Below, one piece after another: positions 15,673 to 25,095 of a stretch of 64,000 bases of DNA (position 1 is the stretch's first letter; each line of letters starts with the position of its first letter). The stretch lies in the NCBI GenBank assembly GCA_910578335.1, contig CAJTPU010000011.1, positions 57,914 to 121,913 of the forward strand, written 5' to 3'. Origin of the DNA: an uncultured Lachnospiraceae bacterium (GTDB lineage: Bacteria > Bacillota > Clostridia > Lachnospirales > Lachnospiraceae). Made by a program: the position numbers and the translations under genes. Below the pieces are notes generated by a model. That model ran no database searches and was not told the DNA's origin. It saw nothing but the letters and a program-made list of their open reading frames with translations.

Positions 15673-17165
15673 TATTGAACCGGCAGATTGCTATACCCCA
15701 TCAGGCTTTCATCCACAGCGCGCGCCGCTTCCCTGCCCTCTCTGATTGCCCAGACTACAAGCGACTGTCCCCTGTGCATATCGCCTGTCACAAAGACATT
15801 TTTTTCGCTTGTCTGATACCCTCCGGAGGGCGTCTTCACATTACTTCTTCCATCTGTCTCTACCTGAAAAGCATCCGTCACATATTTCTGGCTGCCAAGA
15901 AATCCTGCCGCAATCAGAACGAGCTCCGCCTCCAGAACCTGCTCGCTGCCTGCGATTTCCTTCATGCTCACACGCCCTGTCTCAGGGTCTGTCTCACGGG
16001 AAAGTTTTACGGTTTTCACAGATTTTACATTTCCTTCTTTGTCTTTCATAAACTCTTTTACCGTTGTCTCATAAATTCTGGGGTCATGCCCAAATACGGC
16101 AATCGCCTCCTCCTGTCCGTAATCGGTTTTCAGCACCTTCGGCCATTGGGGCCACGGATTGTCCGCCGCGCGCTTCTCAGGCGCCTGTGGCATCATTTCT
16201 ATCTGAGTCACGGATTTGCAGCCGTGCCGTATCACCGTCCCCACGCAGTCGTTTCCCGTGTCTCCGCCGCCGATAATCACCACATTTTTCCCTTTTGCAT
16301 CGATGTAACAGCCGTCCGAAAGTCCGCTGTCCAACAGGCTCTTTGTATTGGCTTTCAAAAAATCTACCGCAAAACAGATTCCCTTCGCATCCCGACCCGG
16401 AACGCTGATATCCCGCGGATTGGAAGCGCCGCACGCCAGAACCACCCTGTCATATTCCTTTAAAAGCTTTGCCGGTTTGATATCCCGCCCTACATCCGTA
16501 TTGGTAACGAAGACTACGCCCTCTGCCTCCATCACCTCTATTTTCCGCTCCACAATCCGCTTTTCCAGCTTCATATTGGGAATGCCATACATCAAAAGAC
16601 CTCCCACCCTGTCAGAACGCTCGTACACAGTAACAGAATGTCCGCGCTTGTTGAGCTGGTCAGCCACTGCCAGCCCTGCGGGTCCGCTTCCCACCACCGC
16701 CACCCTCTTGCCGGTACGCACCTTGGGCGGCTTGGGCGCTGCATATCCTTTTTCATACGCATTTTCAATAATGGCAAATTCATTTTCCTTTGTGGCAACC
16801 GGTTCACCGTTCAAGCCACAGGTACATGCCGCCTCGCAGAGCGCGGGACAGACTCTGGCAGTGAACTCCGGAAAATTGTTTGTCTTTTTCAGCCGCTTAT
16901 ATGCCTGCTCCCAATTTCCCATATAGACCAAATCATTCCACTCCGGCACCAGATTGTGAAGGGGGCAGCCGGAAGTCATGCCGCAAAGCGTCATTCCCGA
17001 CTGGCAGAACGGCACGCCGCACTCCATACAGCGTGCGCCCTGCTGCATTTGCTTTTGTAACGGCAAATGCGTATGAAATTCATCAAAATTTTTCACCCTT
17101 TCTTTCGGCTTTACCGCCGCAGCCGTTTCCCTCTCATATTCCATAAACCCTGTTGGTTTTCCCAT
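15672..17165 (-). CDS. gltD: glutamate synthase small subunit
   Basis: A 497-residue NADPH-dependent GltD. It passes electrons from NAD(P)H through FAD and iron-sulfur clusters to the large subunit for the step glutamine + 2-oxoglutarate to two glutamates. The N-terminal part has the cysteine clusters CMECGVPFC and CGMTSGCP. Two dinucleotide folds follow: VVGSGPAGL for FAD and IIGGGDTGND for NAD(P)H. The C-terminal FVTGDMHRGQSLVVWAI is the closing FAD motif of the family. AGGAGCAAAGT precedes the ATG. It lies 92 bases after gltB and ends in the shared terminator. Confidence 0.97.
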   Translation of the reverse strand: MGKPTGFMEYERETAAAVKPKERVKNFDEFHTHLPLQKQMQQGARCMECGVPFCQSGMTLCGMTSGCPLHNLVPEWNDLVYMGNWEQAYKRLKKTNNFPEFTARVCPALCEAACTCGLNGEPVATKENEFAIIENAYEKGYAAPKPPKVRTGKRVAVVGSGPAGLAVADQLNKRGHSVTVYERSDRVGGLLMYGIPNMKLEKRIVERKIEVMEAEGVVFVTNTDVGRDIKPAKLLKEYDRVVLACGASNPRDISVPGRDAKGICFAVDFLKANTKSLLDSGLSDGCYIDAKGKNVVIIGGGDTGNDCVGTVIRHGCKSVTQIEMMPQAPEKRAADNPWPQWPKVLKTDYGQEEAIAVFGHDPRIYETTVKEFMKDKEGNVKSVKTVKLSRETDPETGRVSMKEIAGSEQVLEAELVLIAAGFLGSQKYVTDAFQVETDGRSNVKTPSGGYQTSEKNVFVTGDMHRGQSLVVWAIREGREAARAVDESLMGYSNLPVQ

Positions 17166-17257
17166 ACTTTGCTCCTATCTGCACGCTTTTGGCGCGCGTA
17201 TCAATTATGACAGAACCCGGCACCAAGCCTCTGACCTGTCTTGCCCCATTTATGCCT

Positions 17258-20200
17258 CTACACCTTTTTCCCCGTGTTTGCATAAAAAGCTTCTATCTGC
17301 GCCTGCTCCGCGCTTAAGCCCTTCTCCTCCATCTGCACAATGGTCTTTAACACTCTCTCATAATCATGCGGAATGATTTTCTTGAATTTGGGCAGGTATT
17401 CTTTAAAATGCTCCAGCACCAGCTTGCCCTTTTCCGAATTTGTCAGCGCCACGTGCTCCTTCACCATTTCCTTTAACTCCTGCATGTCATACTTTGACGT
17501 AATCTCATAGGAAGAAACCATCTCCTTGTTCAGCCGCATATAAAGGTCGTTCTCCTCGTCCAGCACATAGGCGATGCCGCCGCTCATGCCTGCCGCAAAG
17601 TTCTTGCCTGTACGTCCAAGCACTACCACGCGCCCGCCTGTCATATATTCACATCCATGGTCTCCGACGCCTTCCACAACCGCTACGGCGCCGGAATTGC
17701 GCACGCAGAAGCGTTCTCCCGCCACACCGTTGATAAATGCCTTGCCGCTGGTCGCCCCATACAGCGCAACATTGCCAATGATAACGTTTTCTTCCGGCTT
17801 AAACCTGCTGCCCTTAGGCGGGTACACCACCAGCTTGCCGCCCGAGAGACCCTTGCCAAAATAATCGTTGCTGTCGCCCACAAGCTCCAGTGTCAGCCCT
17901 TTCGGGATAAACGCGCCAAAACTCTGTCCGCCGGCTCCGCTGCAAAGCACACGGTAAGTATCCTCCTCAAGCGTATCGCCAAAACGCCTGGTTATCTCGG
18001 CACCCAGAATCGTACCCACGGTTCTGTCCGTATTGGACACATCCACTTCTATGCTCCTCTTCTGTCCCGTCTCCAGCGCTTTTGCAAGCTGTTTTAAAAG
18101 GACTCTTTCATCAAGGGTCTTCTCCAGTGCAAAGTCGTATACCTGCTTTGCATCAAAGGTTACTTTTCCTTTCATGCTTTCGTAGGGATTATAGAGAATA
18201 CTGCTTAAGTCAACTGCCCGATATCTCTCGCTCAAATCCTCCTTTACCTTTAACAAATCCGTGCGCCCCACCAGCTCATCCACCGTGCGCACGCCCAGCC
18301 TTGCCATATACTCGCGAAGCTCTTCGGCAATAAAACGCATAAAATGCATAACGTACTCCGGTTTGCCGCGGAAATTTTTCCTTAGCTCCGGATTCTGGGT
18401 TGCCACGCCCACAGGACAGGTATCCAGATTGCAGACACGCATCATAACACAGCCCATGGTTACAAGGGGCGCCGTGGCAAAGCCAAATTCCTCCGCTCCT
18501 AAAATTGCCGCTATCGCCACATCCCGACCGCTCATCAGCTTGCCGTCCGTCTCAATCCGCACCTTGTTTCGCAGACCGTTCATAATCAGGGTCTGATGGG
18601 TCTCCGCAAGTCCCAGCTCCCACGGAAGCCCTGCATTATGGATAGAGGTGCGGGGCGCTGCTCCCGTGCCGCCGTCATAGCCGGATACCAGAATAACTTG
18701 TGCACCCGCCTTTGCCACACCCGCCGCTACCGTGCCGACGCCTGCCTCAGACACCAGCTTTACGGAGATACGCGCCTCCTTGTTTGCATTTTTCAAATCA
18801 TAAATAAGCTGCGCCAAATCTTCTATAGAATAGATATCATGATGGGGCGGCGGAGAAATCAACCCGACCCCCGGGGTGGAATGCCGAGTCTTGGCAATCC
18901 ACGGATATACTTTGCCGCCCGGCAGGTGCCCGCCTTCCCCAGGTTTTGCACCCTGTGCCATCTTTATCTGAATCTCTTTTGCACTGACAAGATAACGGCT
19001 GGTCACGCCAAACCGCCCGCTCGCCACCTGCTTGATGGCGGAGCAGCGGTCTATCCCGTCTTCTCCCACCGTCATACGCTCCAAATCCTCACCGCCCTCG
19101 CCGGAATTACTCTTCCCGTGAAGCCGGTTCATGGCAATGGCAAGCGTCTCATGCGCCTCCTTGGAAATCGAGCCGTAGGACATGGCGCCGGTTTTGAACC
19201 TTGTGACAATAGCGTCCACACTTTCCACCTCCGCAAGAGGCACGCCCTTTTTCGGGTACACAAAATCCATCAGCCCCCGCAGGTTTTTCACGGAAGTCTC
19301 GTCATTCACAAGCGCCGTATACTGCTTGAATAAAGCATAATCCCCCCGCCTTGTGGACTCCTGCAAAAGATGTATGGTAGCAGGGTTATACAAGTGCTCG
19401 TCGCCGCCGCTCCGCATTTTGTGATGTCCCGGACTGTCCAACGTCAAATCATTTTCCAGACCGAGCAGGTCAAAAGCCATGGAATGCCGCTCATCCACCT
19501 GCCTTTCCATATCCTTCATGGTGATGCCGCCGATGCGGCATACCGTATTGGTAAAATATTTATTGACTACCTCCTTGTCAATGCCAATGGCTTCAAAAAT
19601 CTGGGAGCCCTGATACGACTGGATGGTGCTGATGCCCATCTTGGAGGCTATTTTGACAATACCATGCAGAACCGCATTGTTGTAGTCGTCAACCGCAGCA
19701 TAATAGTCCTTATCCAGCATACGGTTATCAATCAGCTCCTTGATGGACTCCTGCGCCAGATAAGGATTGACGGCACAGGCGCCGTACCCCAGAAGCGTTG
19801 CAAAGTGATGCACCTCCCGCGGCTCTCCCGATTCCAGAATCAACGCAAGGCGCGTTCTCTTCTTTGTGCGCACCAGATATTGATTTAGCGCGGATACTGC
19901 TAACAGAGAAGGGATTGCCACATGATTTTCGTCCACGCCCCTGTCTGATAAAATCAGCACATTAGAGCCATCCCGGTATGCCCTGTCCACTTCCACAAAA
20001 AGGCGCTCTATCGCTTTTTCCAGACTGGTATTTTTATAGTAGAGAATCGGAATCTCCTCTACCTGAAACCCTTCCGCCTTCATGCTTTTGATTTTCAGCA
20101 AATCCGTGTTGGTCAGAATCGGATTGTTGACCTTTAACACATTGCAGTTTTCCGGCGTTTCCTCCAGCACATTGCCCTCCCTGCCCACATAAACCGTGGT

Positions 20201-21811
20201 GGAGGTTACCACCTCTTCCCTGATGGCATCTATAGGCGGGTTTGTCACCTGCGCAAAGAGCTGCTTAAAATAGTGAAACAGGGGATGGGCGCTTTGGCTC
20301 AAAACCGGCAGCGGCGTATCCACACCCATCGCCGCAATCGCCTCCCCGCCGTTTTGCGCCATGGGCAGTATACTCTGTTTCAAATCGTCATAGGTATAAC
20401 CGAATGCCTTCTGCATCCGCTCCCTCTCCTCATCTGAAAATTCCGGCACGCGCCTGTTGGGAATCTTCAAATCTGCCAGCGTAACCAGCTTGCTGTCAAG
20501 CCATTCTCCATAAGGCTGCCGCTTAGCATAATTTTCCTTCAGCTCCTCATCATCAATCACACGACCCTGTACCGTGTCCACCAGCAGAAGCTTTCCCGGA
20601 CGCAGCCGTTCTTTTAACACAATTTTGGAAGGTGCGATATCCAGTACGCCTACTTCGGAAGAAAGAATCAACTGGTCGTCGTCCGTAATCAGATAGCGGG
20701 AAGGGCGCAGACCATTCCGGTCAAGCACGGCTCCCATCATATCGCCGTCTGAAAAGAGAATGGATGCCGGGCCATCCCACGGCTCCATCATAGTCGCATA
20801 ATACTGGTAAAAATCCTTTCTCTCCTTGGACATCGTCTTGTTGTTCGCCCAAGGCTCCGGAATGGTAATCATCACCGCAAGAGGCAGCTCCATGCCGCTC
20901 ATCACCAGAAATTCCAGCGTATTGTCCAGCATCGCAGAGTCCGAACCGGTCTTATTGATAGCTGGCAGCACCTTATGAAGCTGTCCCTTTAAATGCACGG
21001 ATTCCATATTTTCTTCACGCGCCAGCATCTTATCCGCATTGCCGCGAATGGTATTAATCTCTCCATTATGTACGATAAAGCGGTTGGGATGCGCACGCTC
21101 CCAGCTCGGATTGGTATTGGTGGAAAAACGGGAGTGCACAATCGCAATCGCCGACTCATAATCCCCGCTCTGCAAATCCGCAAAAAAAGTACGGAGCTGT
21201 CCGACTAAAAACATCCCCTTATACACAATCGTCCTGCTCGAAAGGGATACCACATAAGTATCATCCGTAGACTGTTCAAAAACCCTTCGCGCAATATAGA
21301 GCCGCCTGTCAAACGCAAGCCCTTTTTCCACATCGGCGGGCTTTTTGATAAATGCCTGCATAATACAAGGCATACATTCTAAAGCCTTGTGCCCCAGCAC
21401 ATGCGGATAAGTCTCCACCTCCCGCCATCCCAGAAAAGAAAGTCCTTCCTTCTCCACAATAATTTCAAACATTTTTTTCGCCTGGTTGCGGCGAAGCTCC
21501 TCCTGTGGGAAAAAGAACATGCCGACACCGTATTCCCGCTCTCCTCCCAGCGTGATTCCCAACGGTTTTGTGACACGCTGAAAAAATTTATGGGGAATCT
21601 GCGTCAGGATGCCGACGCCGTCTCCTGTCTTCCCTTCTGCATCCTTGCCAGCCCTGTGCTCCAGATTTTCTACAATATGAAGCGCGTTTTCTACTGTTTC
21701 ATGGGTTTTCTTTCCTTTGATATTGACACACGCACCAATACCGCAGTTGTCGTGTTCAAATTCCTGTCGGTAAAGCATCGGTTGGGGAAGTTTATTTTTT
21801 ACGTCAAACAT
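17258..21811 (-). CDS. gltB: glutamate synthase large subunit
   Basis: A 1517-residue large subunit, the usual length. A 22-residue propeptide precedes Cys23 in DNCGIGACVN, the N-terminal nucleophile of the glutamine amidotransferase domain (about 23-430). The FMN-binding synthase domain has KPGEGGHLPGGKV and TPGVGLISPPPHHD. The 3Fe-4S cluster cysteines are in CVMMRVCNLDTC, near residue 1,130. The C-terminal GxGxG beta-helix domain contains GGRVVVLGRTGKNFAAGMSGG. AAAGGAG lies 8 bases before the ATG. Expression is probably governed by the unusual promoter-terminator leader just upstream. First gene of gltB-gltD. Confidence 0.97.
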   Translation of the reverse strand: MFDVKNKLPQPMLYRQEFEHDNCGIGACVNIKGKKTHETVENALHIVENLEHRAGKDAEGKTGDGVGILTQIPHKFFQRVTKPLGITLGGEREYGVGMFFFPQEELRRNQAKKMFEIIVEKEGLSFLGWREVETYPHVLGHKALECMPCIMQAFIKKPADVEKGLAFDRRLYIARRVFEQSTDDTYVVSLSSRTIVYKGMFLVGQLRTFFADLQSGDYESAIAIVHSRFSTNTNPSWERAHPNRFIVHNGEINTIRGNADKMLAREENMESVHLKGQLHKVLPAINKTGSDSAMLDNTLEFLVMSGMELPLAVMITIPEPWANNKTMSKERKDFYQYYATMMEPWDGPASILFSDGDMMGAVLDRNGLRPSRYLITDDDQLILSSEVGVLDIAPSKIVLKERLRPGKLLLVDTVQGRVIDDEELKENYAKRQPYGEWLDSKLVTLADLKIPNRRVPEFSDEERERMQKAFGYTYDDLKQSILPMAQNGGEAIAAMGVDTPLPVLSQSAHPLFHYFKQLFAQVTNPPIDAIREEVVTSTTVYVGREGNVLEETPENCNVLKVNNPILTNTDLLKIKSMKAEGFQVEEIPILYYKNTSLEKAIERLFVEVDRAYRDGSNVLILSDRGVDENHVAIPSLLAVSALNQYLVRTKKRTRLALILESGEPREVHHFATLLGYGACAVNPYLAQESIKELIDNRMLDKDYYAAVDDYNNAVLHGIVKIASKMGISTIQSYQGSQIFEAIGIDKEVVNKYFTNTVCRIGGITMKDMERQVDERHSMAFDLLGLENDLTLDSPGHHKMRSGGDEHLYNPATIHLLQESTRRGDYALFKQYTALVNDETSVKNLRGLMDFVYPKKGVPLAEVESVDAIVTRFKTGAMSYGSISKEAHETLAIAMNRLHGKSNSGEGGEDLERMTVGEDGIDRCSAIKQVASGRFGVTSRYLVSAKEIQIKMAQGAKPGEGGHLPGGKVYPWIAKTRHSTPGVGLISPPPHHDIYSIEDLAQLIYDLKNANKEARISVKLVSEAGVGTVAAGVAKAGAQVILVSGYDGGTGAAPRTSIHNAGLPWELGLAETHQTLIMNGLRNKVRIETDGKLMSGRDVAIAAILGAEEFGFATAPLVTMGCVMMRVCNLDTCPVGVATQNPELRKNFRGKPEYVMHFMRFIAEELREYMARLGVRTVDELVGRTDLLKVKEDLSERYRAVDLSSILYNPYESMKGKVTFDAKQVYDFALEKTLDERVLLKQLAKALETGQKRSIEVDVSNTDRTVGTILGAEITRRFGDTLEEDTYRVLCSGAGGQSFGAFIPKGLTLELVGDSNDYFGKGLSGGKLVVYPPKGSRFKPEENVIIGNVALYGATSGKAFINGVAGERFCVRNSGAVAVVEGVGDHGCEYMTGGRVVVLGRTGKNFAAGMSGGIAYVLDEENDLYMRLNKEMVSSYEITSKYDMQELKEMVKEHVALTNSEKGKLVLEHFKEYLPKFKKIIPHDYERVLKTIVQMEEKGLSAEQAQIEAFYANTGKKV

Positions 21812-21883
21812 GAGGGGGCTCCTTTCTTCTTGTCAAATTCCGACAATGGAATCCTTGCTTCGAATTCTTCTATTGTCTTACAT

Positions 21884-21926
21884 AAAAAAGTCGCAAAGGA
21901 ACCCTTGGGGTACGCTCCTTTGCGAC
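21884..21926 (-). terminator. terminator hairpin in the gltB leader
   Basis: Minus strand: an 11-base perfect stem (21926-21916 with 21900-21890), an inner ACCC/GGGT stem, then six Ts (21889-21884). It lies between the HAD-CPBP gene and gltB. It begins about 3 bases after the predicted gltB transcription start, so it may be an attenuator rather than only the terminator of the upstream gene. Confidence 0.88.
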
Positions 21927-21935
21927 TTGAACATT

Positions 21936-21964
21936 ACTATACACCATATGAAGCCGGCTGTAAA
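21936..21964 (-). promoter_or_regulatory. sigma-A promoter of gltB-gltD
   Basis: Minus strand TTTACA (21964-21959), 17-base spacer, TATAGT (21941-21936). The predicted start is near 21929, directly before the terminator hairpin. No alternative promoter is visible between the hairpin and the gene. Confidence 0.7.
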
Positions 21965-22010
21965 GACTTTTTTTATTTCAAGTTGTCTGATAATCTGTCA
22001 ATTTGATGTT

Positions 22011-23618
22011 TTATTCTTTATTGACTGATATTTTTCTTTCCGTTTCTTCAAACAGCTTGACTGCCGCATTCCGCATTCTAAAGCATAGGTAAAGTCCGGC
22101 GGCGCCTGCAAGCAGGAATATGGCGCAAATCCACCATTTTGCGGCCAGCACGCCAAACGCTCCTGTCATGGTAAGGATATATGCCGCCGTGTTGCACAAA
22201 ATATGCGCCGCCACCGGCACATAGAAATGTCCAAAGCTCTCGTACAGCCATGCAATCATGCAGCCCAAAAAGAAGGCATAGCTGCCCTGCACAATGTTGG
22301 AGTGATAGATGCCAAAGCATAACGCCGATACCACTATCGCCATCTGATACTTCTGGTTTTTCTTCAATCGGTTGTACATGGTTCCCCTGAAAATCAATTC
22401 CTCCGCAAAGGGCGCAATCAAACCGTTGACCAAAAGCCCCATCGCGAATGCGGCAGAATATTGTTCCGCTGCCGCCTGTTTGAAGCTTTCCGACACATTG
22501 GTGATGCCGATAAGCTCATACAAAAGATTTAAACCGACGGCAGCGCCCAGCACTCCTATTACCATGCAGGCATAGGCAGCGGGCGACTGCAGGCGGGCAT
22601 GTTTCAGCTTTACCTCCCGCTCTGCGCTGCCAAGCTCTTCCTTCGCAAAAAATTTCCAGATGGCAAATCCCGCCACCAGATAAGCAGCCGCCAGTATAAA
22701 CGCCGCGCCGTTTCCTGTCGTTCCCAAAATCTGCTCTCCCGCCTCGTCCCAGATTACCAGCTTTTCAGACAGCCCCTTCGGCAGTATACCCGCCAGATTT
22801 GCCACCAGAAAGCTTCCCACGTAAAAACCCAGCGAGCGGGAAAAAATATATGCCAGAAAAGGAAACATGACAAACCATATCTTATTCATCAACGTCCCCG
22901 TCTGCTCAGGCGCCTTCTTCTGCGACTGCGCTTTTGCCTCCTTGCCGCTTCCCCGTAAAAGAAGCTTTTCCAGCTCCTCCACACTCCGCACAATATAATC
23001 CGGCTTCGCAATCTTTAATTCGTCCAGCGGACCATAACCGTAAGAAACCGCCACGCTGACAATTCCTTCCGCCTTCGCGCCCGCCACATCAAACTTTCTG
23101 TCTCCGACCATAACGGTGCTGCGCTTCTTTTCCTCAATGTCTCCTTCCCGTCCCTCATACAGACGGCGCAGCGCCTCCGCTACCACCTCTGCCTTGTCCG
23201 TTCTGGTGCCGTCCAACTCGCTTCCCACAATCACGTCAAAATATTTTCCGATTTCAAAATGGTCCAGTATCTGCTTCACAAAGACCGTCGGCTTGCTCGA
23301 CGCAACCGCCAGTCTTTTGTGGTTGCCCTTCAGATTGCGAATCATCTCAGGGACACCGTTATAAATCCGGTTTTCAAAAATCCCCTTGTCCTGAAATCGC
23401 TCCCGGTACTTTTCTACCGCTGCCTCCGCCTTTTCCTCGTCAAACTCATAAAATTCCATAAAGCTTTCCTTTAAGGGCGGTCCGATGAAAGGCGTCAGCT
23501 CGTCTGCATCCGGCTCCTCAATCCCAAAAGAAGAAAGCGCATACTGTACGCATGCCGTAATTCCTTCCTTGGGGTCTGTCAGCGTTCCATCCAAATCAAA
23601 TAAAATATAATCGTTCAT
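22011..23618 (-). CDS. fusion of HAD phosphatase and CPBP membrane protease
   Basis: A 535-residue fusion. Residues 1-220 are a HAD phosphatase of the phosphoglycolate phosphatase type: nucleophile motif LFDLDGT, ASSKPT (motif II), KAEVVAEAL (motif III lysine region) and VGDRKFDVAGAK (motif IV). After a Lys/Gln-rich linker, residues 250-535 have about seven membrane segments with the CPBP (Abi, Rce1-like) signature: EELIFRG, FGIYHSN and AHILCN. CPBP proteins are intramembrane metalloproteases linked to prenyl-protein processing or bacteriocin immunity. The joining of these two functions is unusual. MNDYILFDLDGT at 23618 with GAGGAAGC in front is the clear start; earlier codons lie in the upstream gene tail. 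It follows the MATE gene by 35 bases. Confidence 0.88.
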   Translation of the reverse strand: MNDYILFDLDGTLTDPKEGITACVQYALSSFGIEEPDADELTPFIGPPLKESFMEFYEFDEEKAEAAVEKYRERFQDKGIFENRIYNGVPEMIRNLKGNHKRLAVASSKPTVFVKQILDHFEIGKYFDVIVGSELDGTRTDKAEVVAEALRRLYEGREGDIEEKKRSTVMVGDRKFDVAGAKAEGIVSVAVSYGYGPLDELKIAKPDYIVRSVEELEKLLLRGSGKEAKAQSQKKAPEQTGTLMNKIWFVMFPFLAYIFSRSLGFYVGSFLVANLAGILPKGLSEKLVIWDEAGEQILGTTGNGAAFILAAAYLVAGFAIWKFFAKEELGSAEREVKLKHARLQSPAAYACMVIGVLGAAVGLNLLYELIGITNVSESFKQAAAEQYSAAFAMGLLVNGLIAPFAEELIFRGTMYNRLKKNQKYQMAIVVSALCFGIYHSNIVQGSYAFFLGCMIAWLYESFGHFYVPVAAHILCNTAAYILTMTGAFGVLAAKWWICAIFLLAGAAGLYLCFRMRNAAVKLFEETERKISVNKE

Positions 23619-23639
23619 GCTTCCTCTCATTCCGCCGCA
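23614..23639 (-). repeat. 26-base gene-start repeat, copy A
   Basis: Covers the ribosome binding site and start codon of the HAD-CPBP gene. It is identical over 26 bases to 49861-49886 at the start of tsaB. Similar patterns precede 5230 and 41024. Confidence 0.7.
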
Positions 23640-23653
23640 CGTGCGGCGCCTTT

Positions 23654-25018
23654 CTATATTTTTATCTGCGTCCATTTTCCCGACCGAAAACGCCAGCGGG
23701 TAAGCAGCAGGCGGCTGATTTGGTCACACACCACGCCGAACCAGATACCAATCACGCCAAAGCCCAGACCGTAGGCAAAAATCCACGACGCCAGCGGGCG
23801 TATACAGGTTACGCTGATGGTGGACGCTATGGTGGTAAAGCGCACGTCCCCCGCTCCCCTCAAGCACCCCATATAAATCACCTGCGCAATCTGCATCAGC
23901 ACAATCAACACCATCACGCGCATAATCTGCACGCCAATTTCAATCGTCTCCGGCTCATCAAAAAACATACTGTAAAACCATCTGCCAAGCAGCAGGTACA
24001 GAATGGATAAAAACACGGATATCAAATTCCCGATTCTCTGGCAGATAGTACCATACCGCTTGGCGAGCTCCGCATTCTTTTGTCCAAGGCTCTGCCCAAT
24101 CAACGTCACCGCCGCCACCTGCATGCCGTCGCCAAAGGAAAACGACAACGACATAATATTCATGCCTACCTGATGTGCGGCAAACGACCTCGTCCCCAGC
24201 TTCGCCGCCATGACCGATACCATCATAAAGCCAGCACGCAGCAGTATCTGCTCAATAAATACATTGGACGCCACATGAAAAATCTGTTTGAACGCGGCAA
24301 AGTCCGCACGCAGCCGGTTTTGCAGGATAAACGCCGCACTGACAAAGCTCTCCTTGCGAAACAGCGATGCAATGCTCATGATACACGCCACCACCGTTCC
24401 AATCACCGTGGCAATCGCCGCGCCCTTTATTCCCAGCGCCGGAAAGCCCAGATGTCCCTCTATCAGAAGATAGTTGAACACAATATTCACCAGATTGGAA
24501 GTCAGGTTCGTTTTCATGGCAATTCTGGTATTGCCGCTTCCCCTCTGTGCCGCATTGATTACCAGCGACACAATATTAAAAAGCATACCGCCCATAATAA
24601 TGCGAAAATACAATACCGCACTGTTATGAGTATCACTCTCGGAACCGGCTGCACGGATAATCGGCTCCGCAAATATTACACAGGCAGCACTGATAACGAT
24701 ACCCATCACAAGGGTAAACAGTAGCGCGCTCAAGAGTATCCGGCACGCCCCTTCCCTGTCATTTTCTCCTCTCCGCCTCGCCACCAATGCGGATACCGCA
24801 ACATTTGTCGCTATAAACAAGGCAAGACCGATAAATTTGGGCTGTGTCGTCAATCCCACTGCCGCCACGGCATACTCGCCAAGCCGGCTCACCATCATGG
24901 AATCCACAATTCCTACAAACGCAACAAAAAAAGACTCCAGTACCGCAGGCCATGCCACATTTGCCGTTCTGCGTATATGATTTTTGTTTTCCTCAAACCA
25001 TTTTTGTAGATAACGCAT
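23654..25018 (-). CDS. MATE family efflux transporter
   Basis: A 454-residue MATE transporter with about twelve membrane segments, expected to expel drugs or metabolites using a sodium or proton gradient. Typical stretches are WPAVLESFFVAFVGIVDSMMVSRLGEYAVAAVGL at the start of the N lobe and QVIYMGCLRGAGDVRFTTI in the C lobe. It is probably co-transcribed with the downstream HAD-CPBP gene. Substrate unknown. Confidence 0.93.
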   Translation of the reverse strand: MRYLQKWFEENKNHIRRTANVAWPAVLESFFVAFVGIVDSMMVSRLGEYAVAAVGLTTQPKFIGLALFIATNVAVSALVARRRGENDREGACRILLSALLFTLVMGIVISAACVIFAEPIIRAAGSESDTHNSAVLYFRIIMGGMLFNIVSLVINAAQRGSGNTRIAMKTNLTSNLVNIVFNYLLIEGHLGFPALGIKGAAIATVIGTVVACIMSIASLFRKESFVSAAFILQNRLRADFAAFKQIFHVASNVFIEQILLRAGFMMVSVMAAKLGTRSFAAHQVGMNIMSLSFSFGDGMQVAAVTLIGQSLGQKNAELAKRYGTICQRIGNLISVFLSILYLLLGRWFYSMFFDEPETIEIGVQIMRVMVLIVLMQIAQVIYMGCLRGAGDVRFTTIASTISVTCIRPLASWIFAYGLGFGVIGIWFGVVCDQISRLLLTRWRFRSGKWTQIKI

Positions 25019-25095
25019 GTCCGCTCCCGTCCGTCACAATTTCTATCTGCAGAAGTACTTTCCGCTCCTCTTCCCCGCTGACAAAAGAGCAAGCT

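Noticed and set aside
15666..16463. 265-residue plus-strand reading frame
   Set aside because: Antisense shadow of gltD with no ribosome binding site and no family resemblance.
22011..23675. Upstream start of the HAD-CPBP gene at 23675
   Set aside because: The extra 19 residues overlap the end of the MATE gene and have no ribosome binding site; the HAD motif begins right after ATG 23618.
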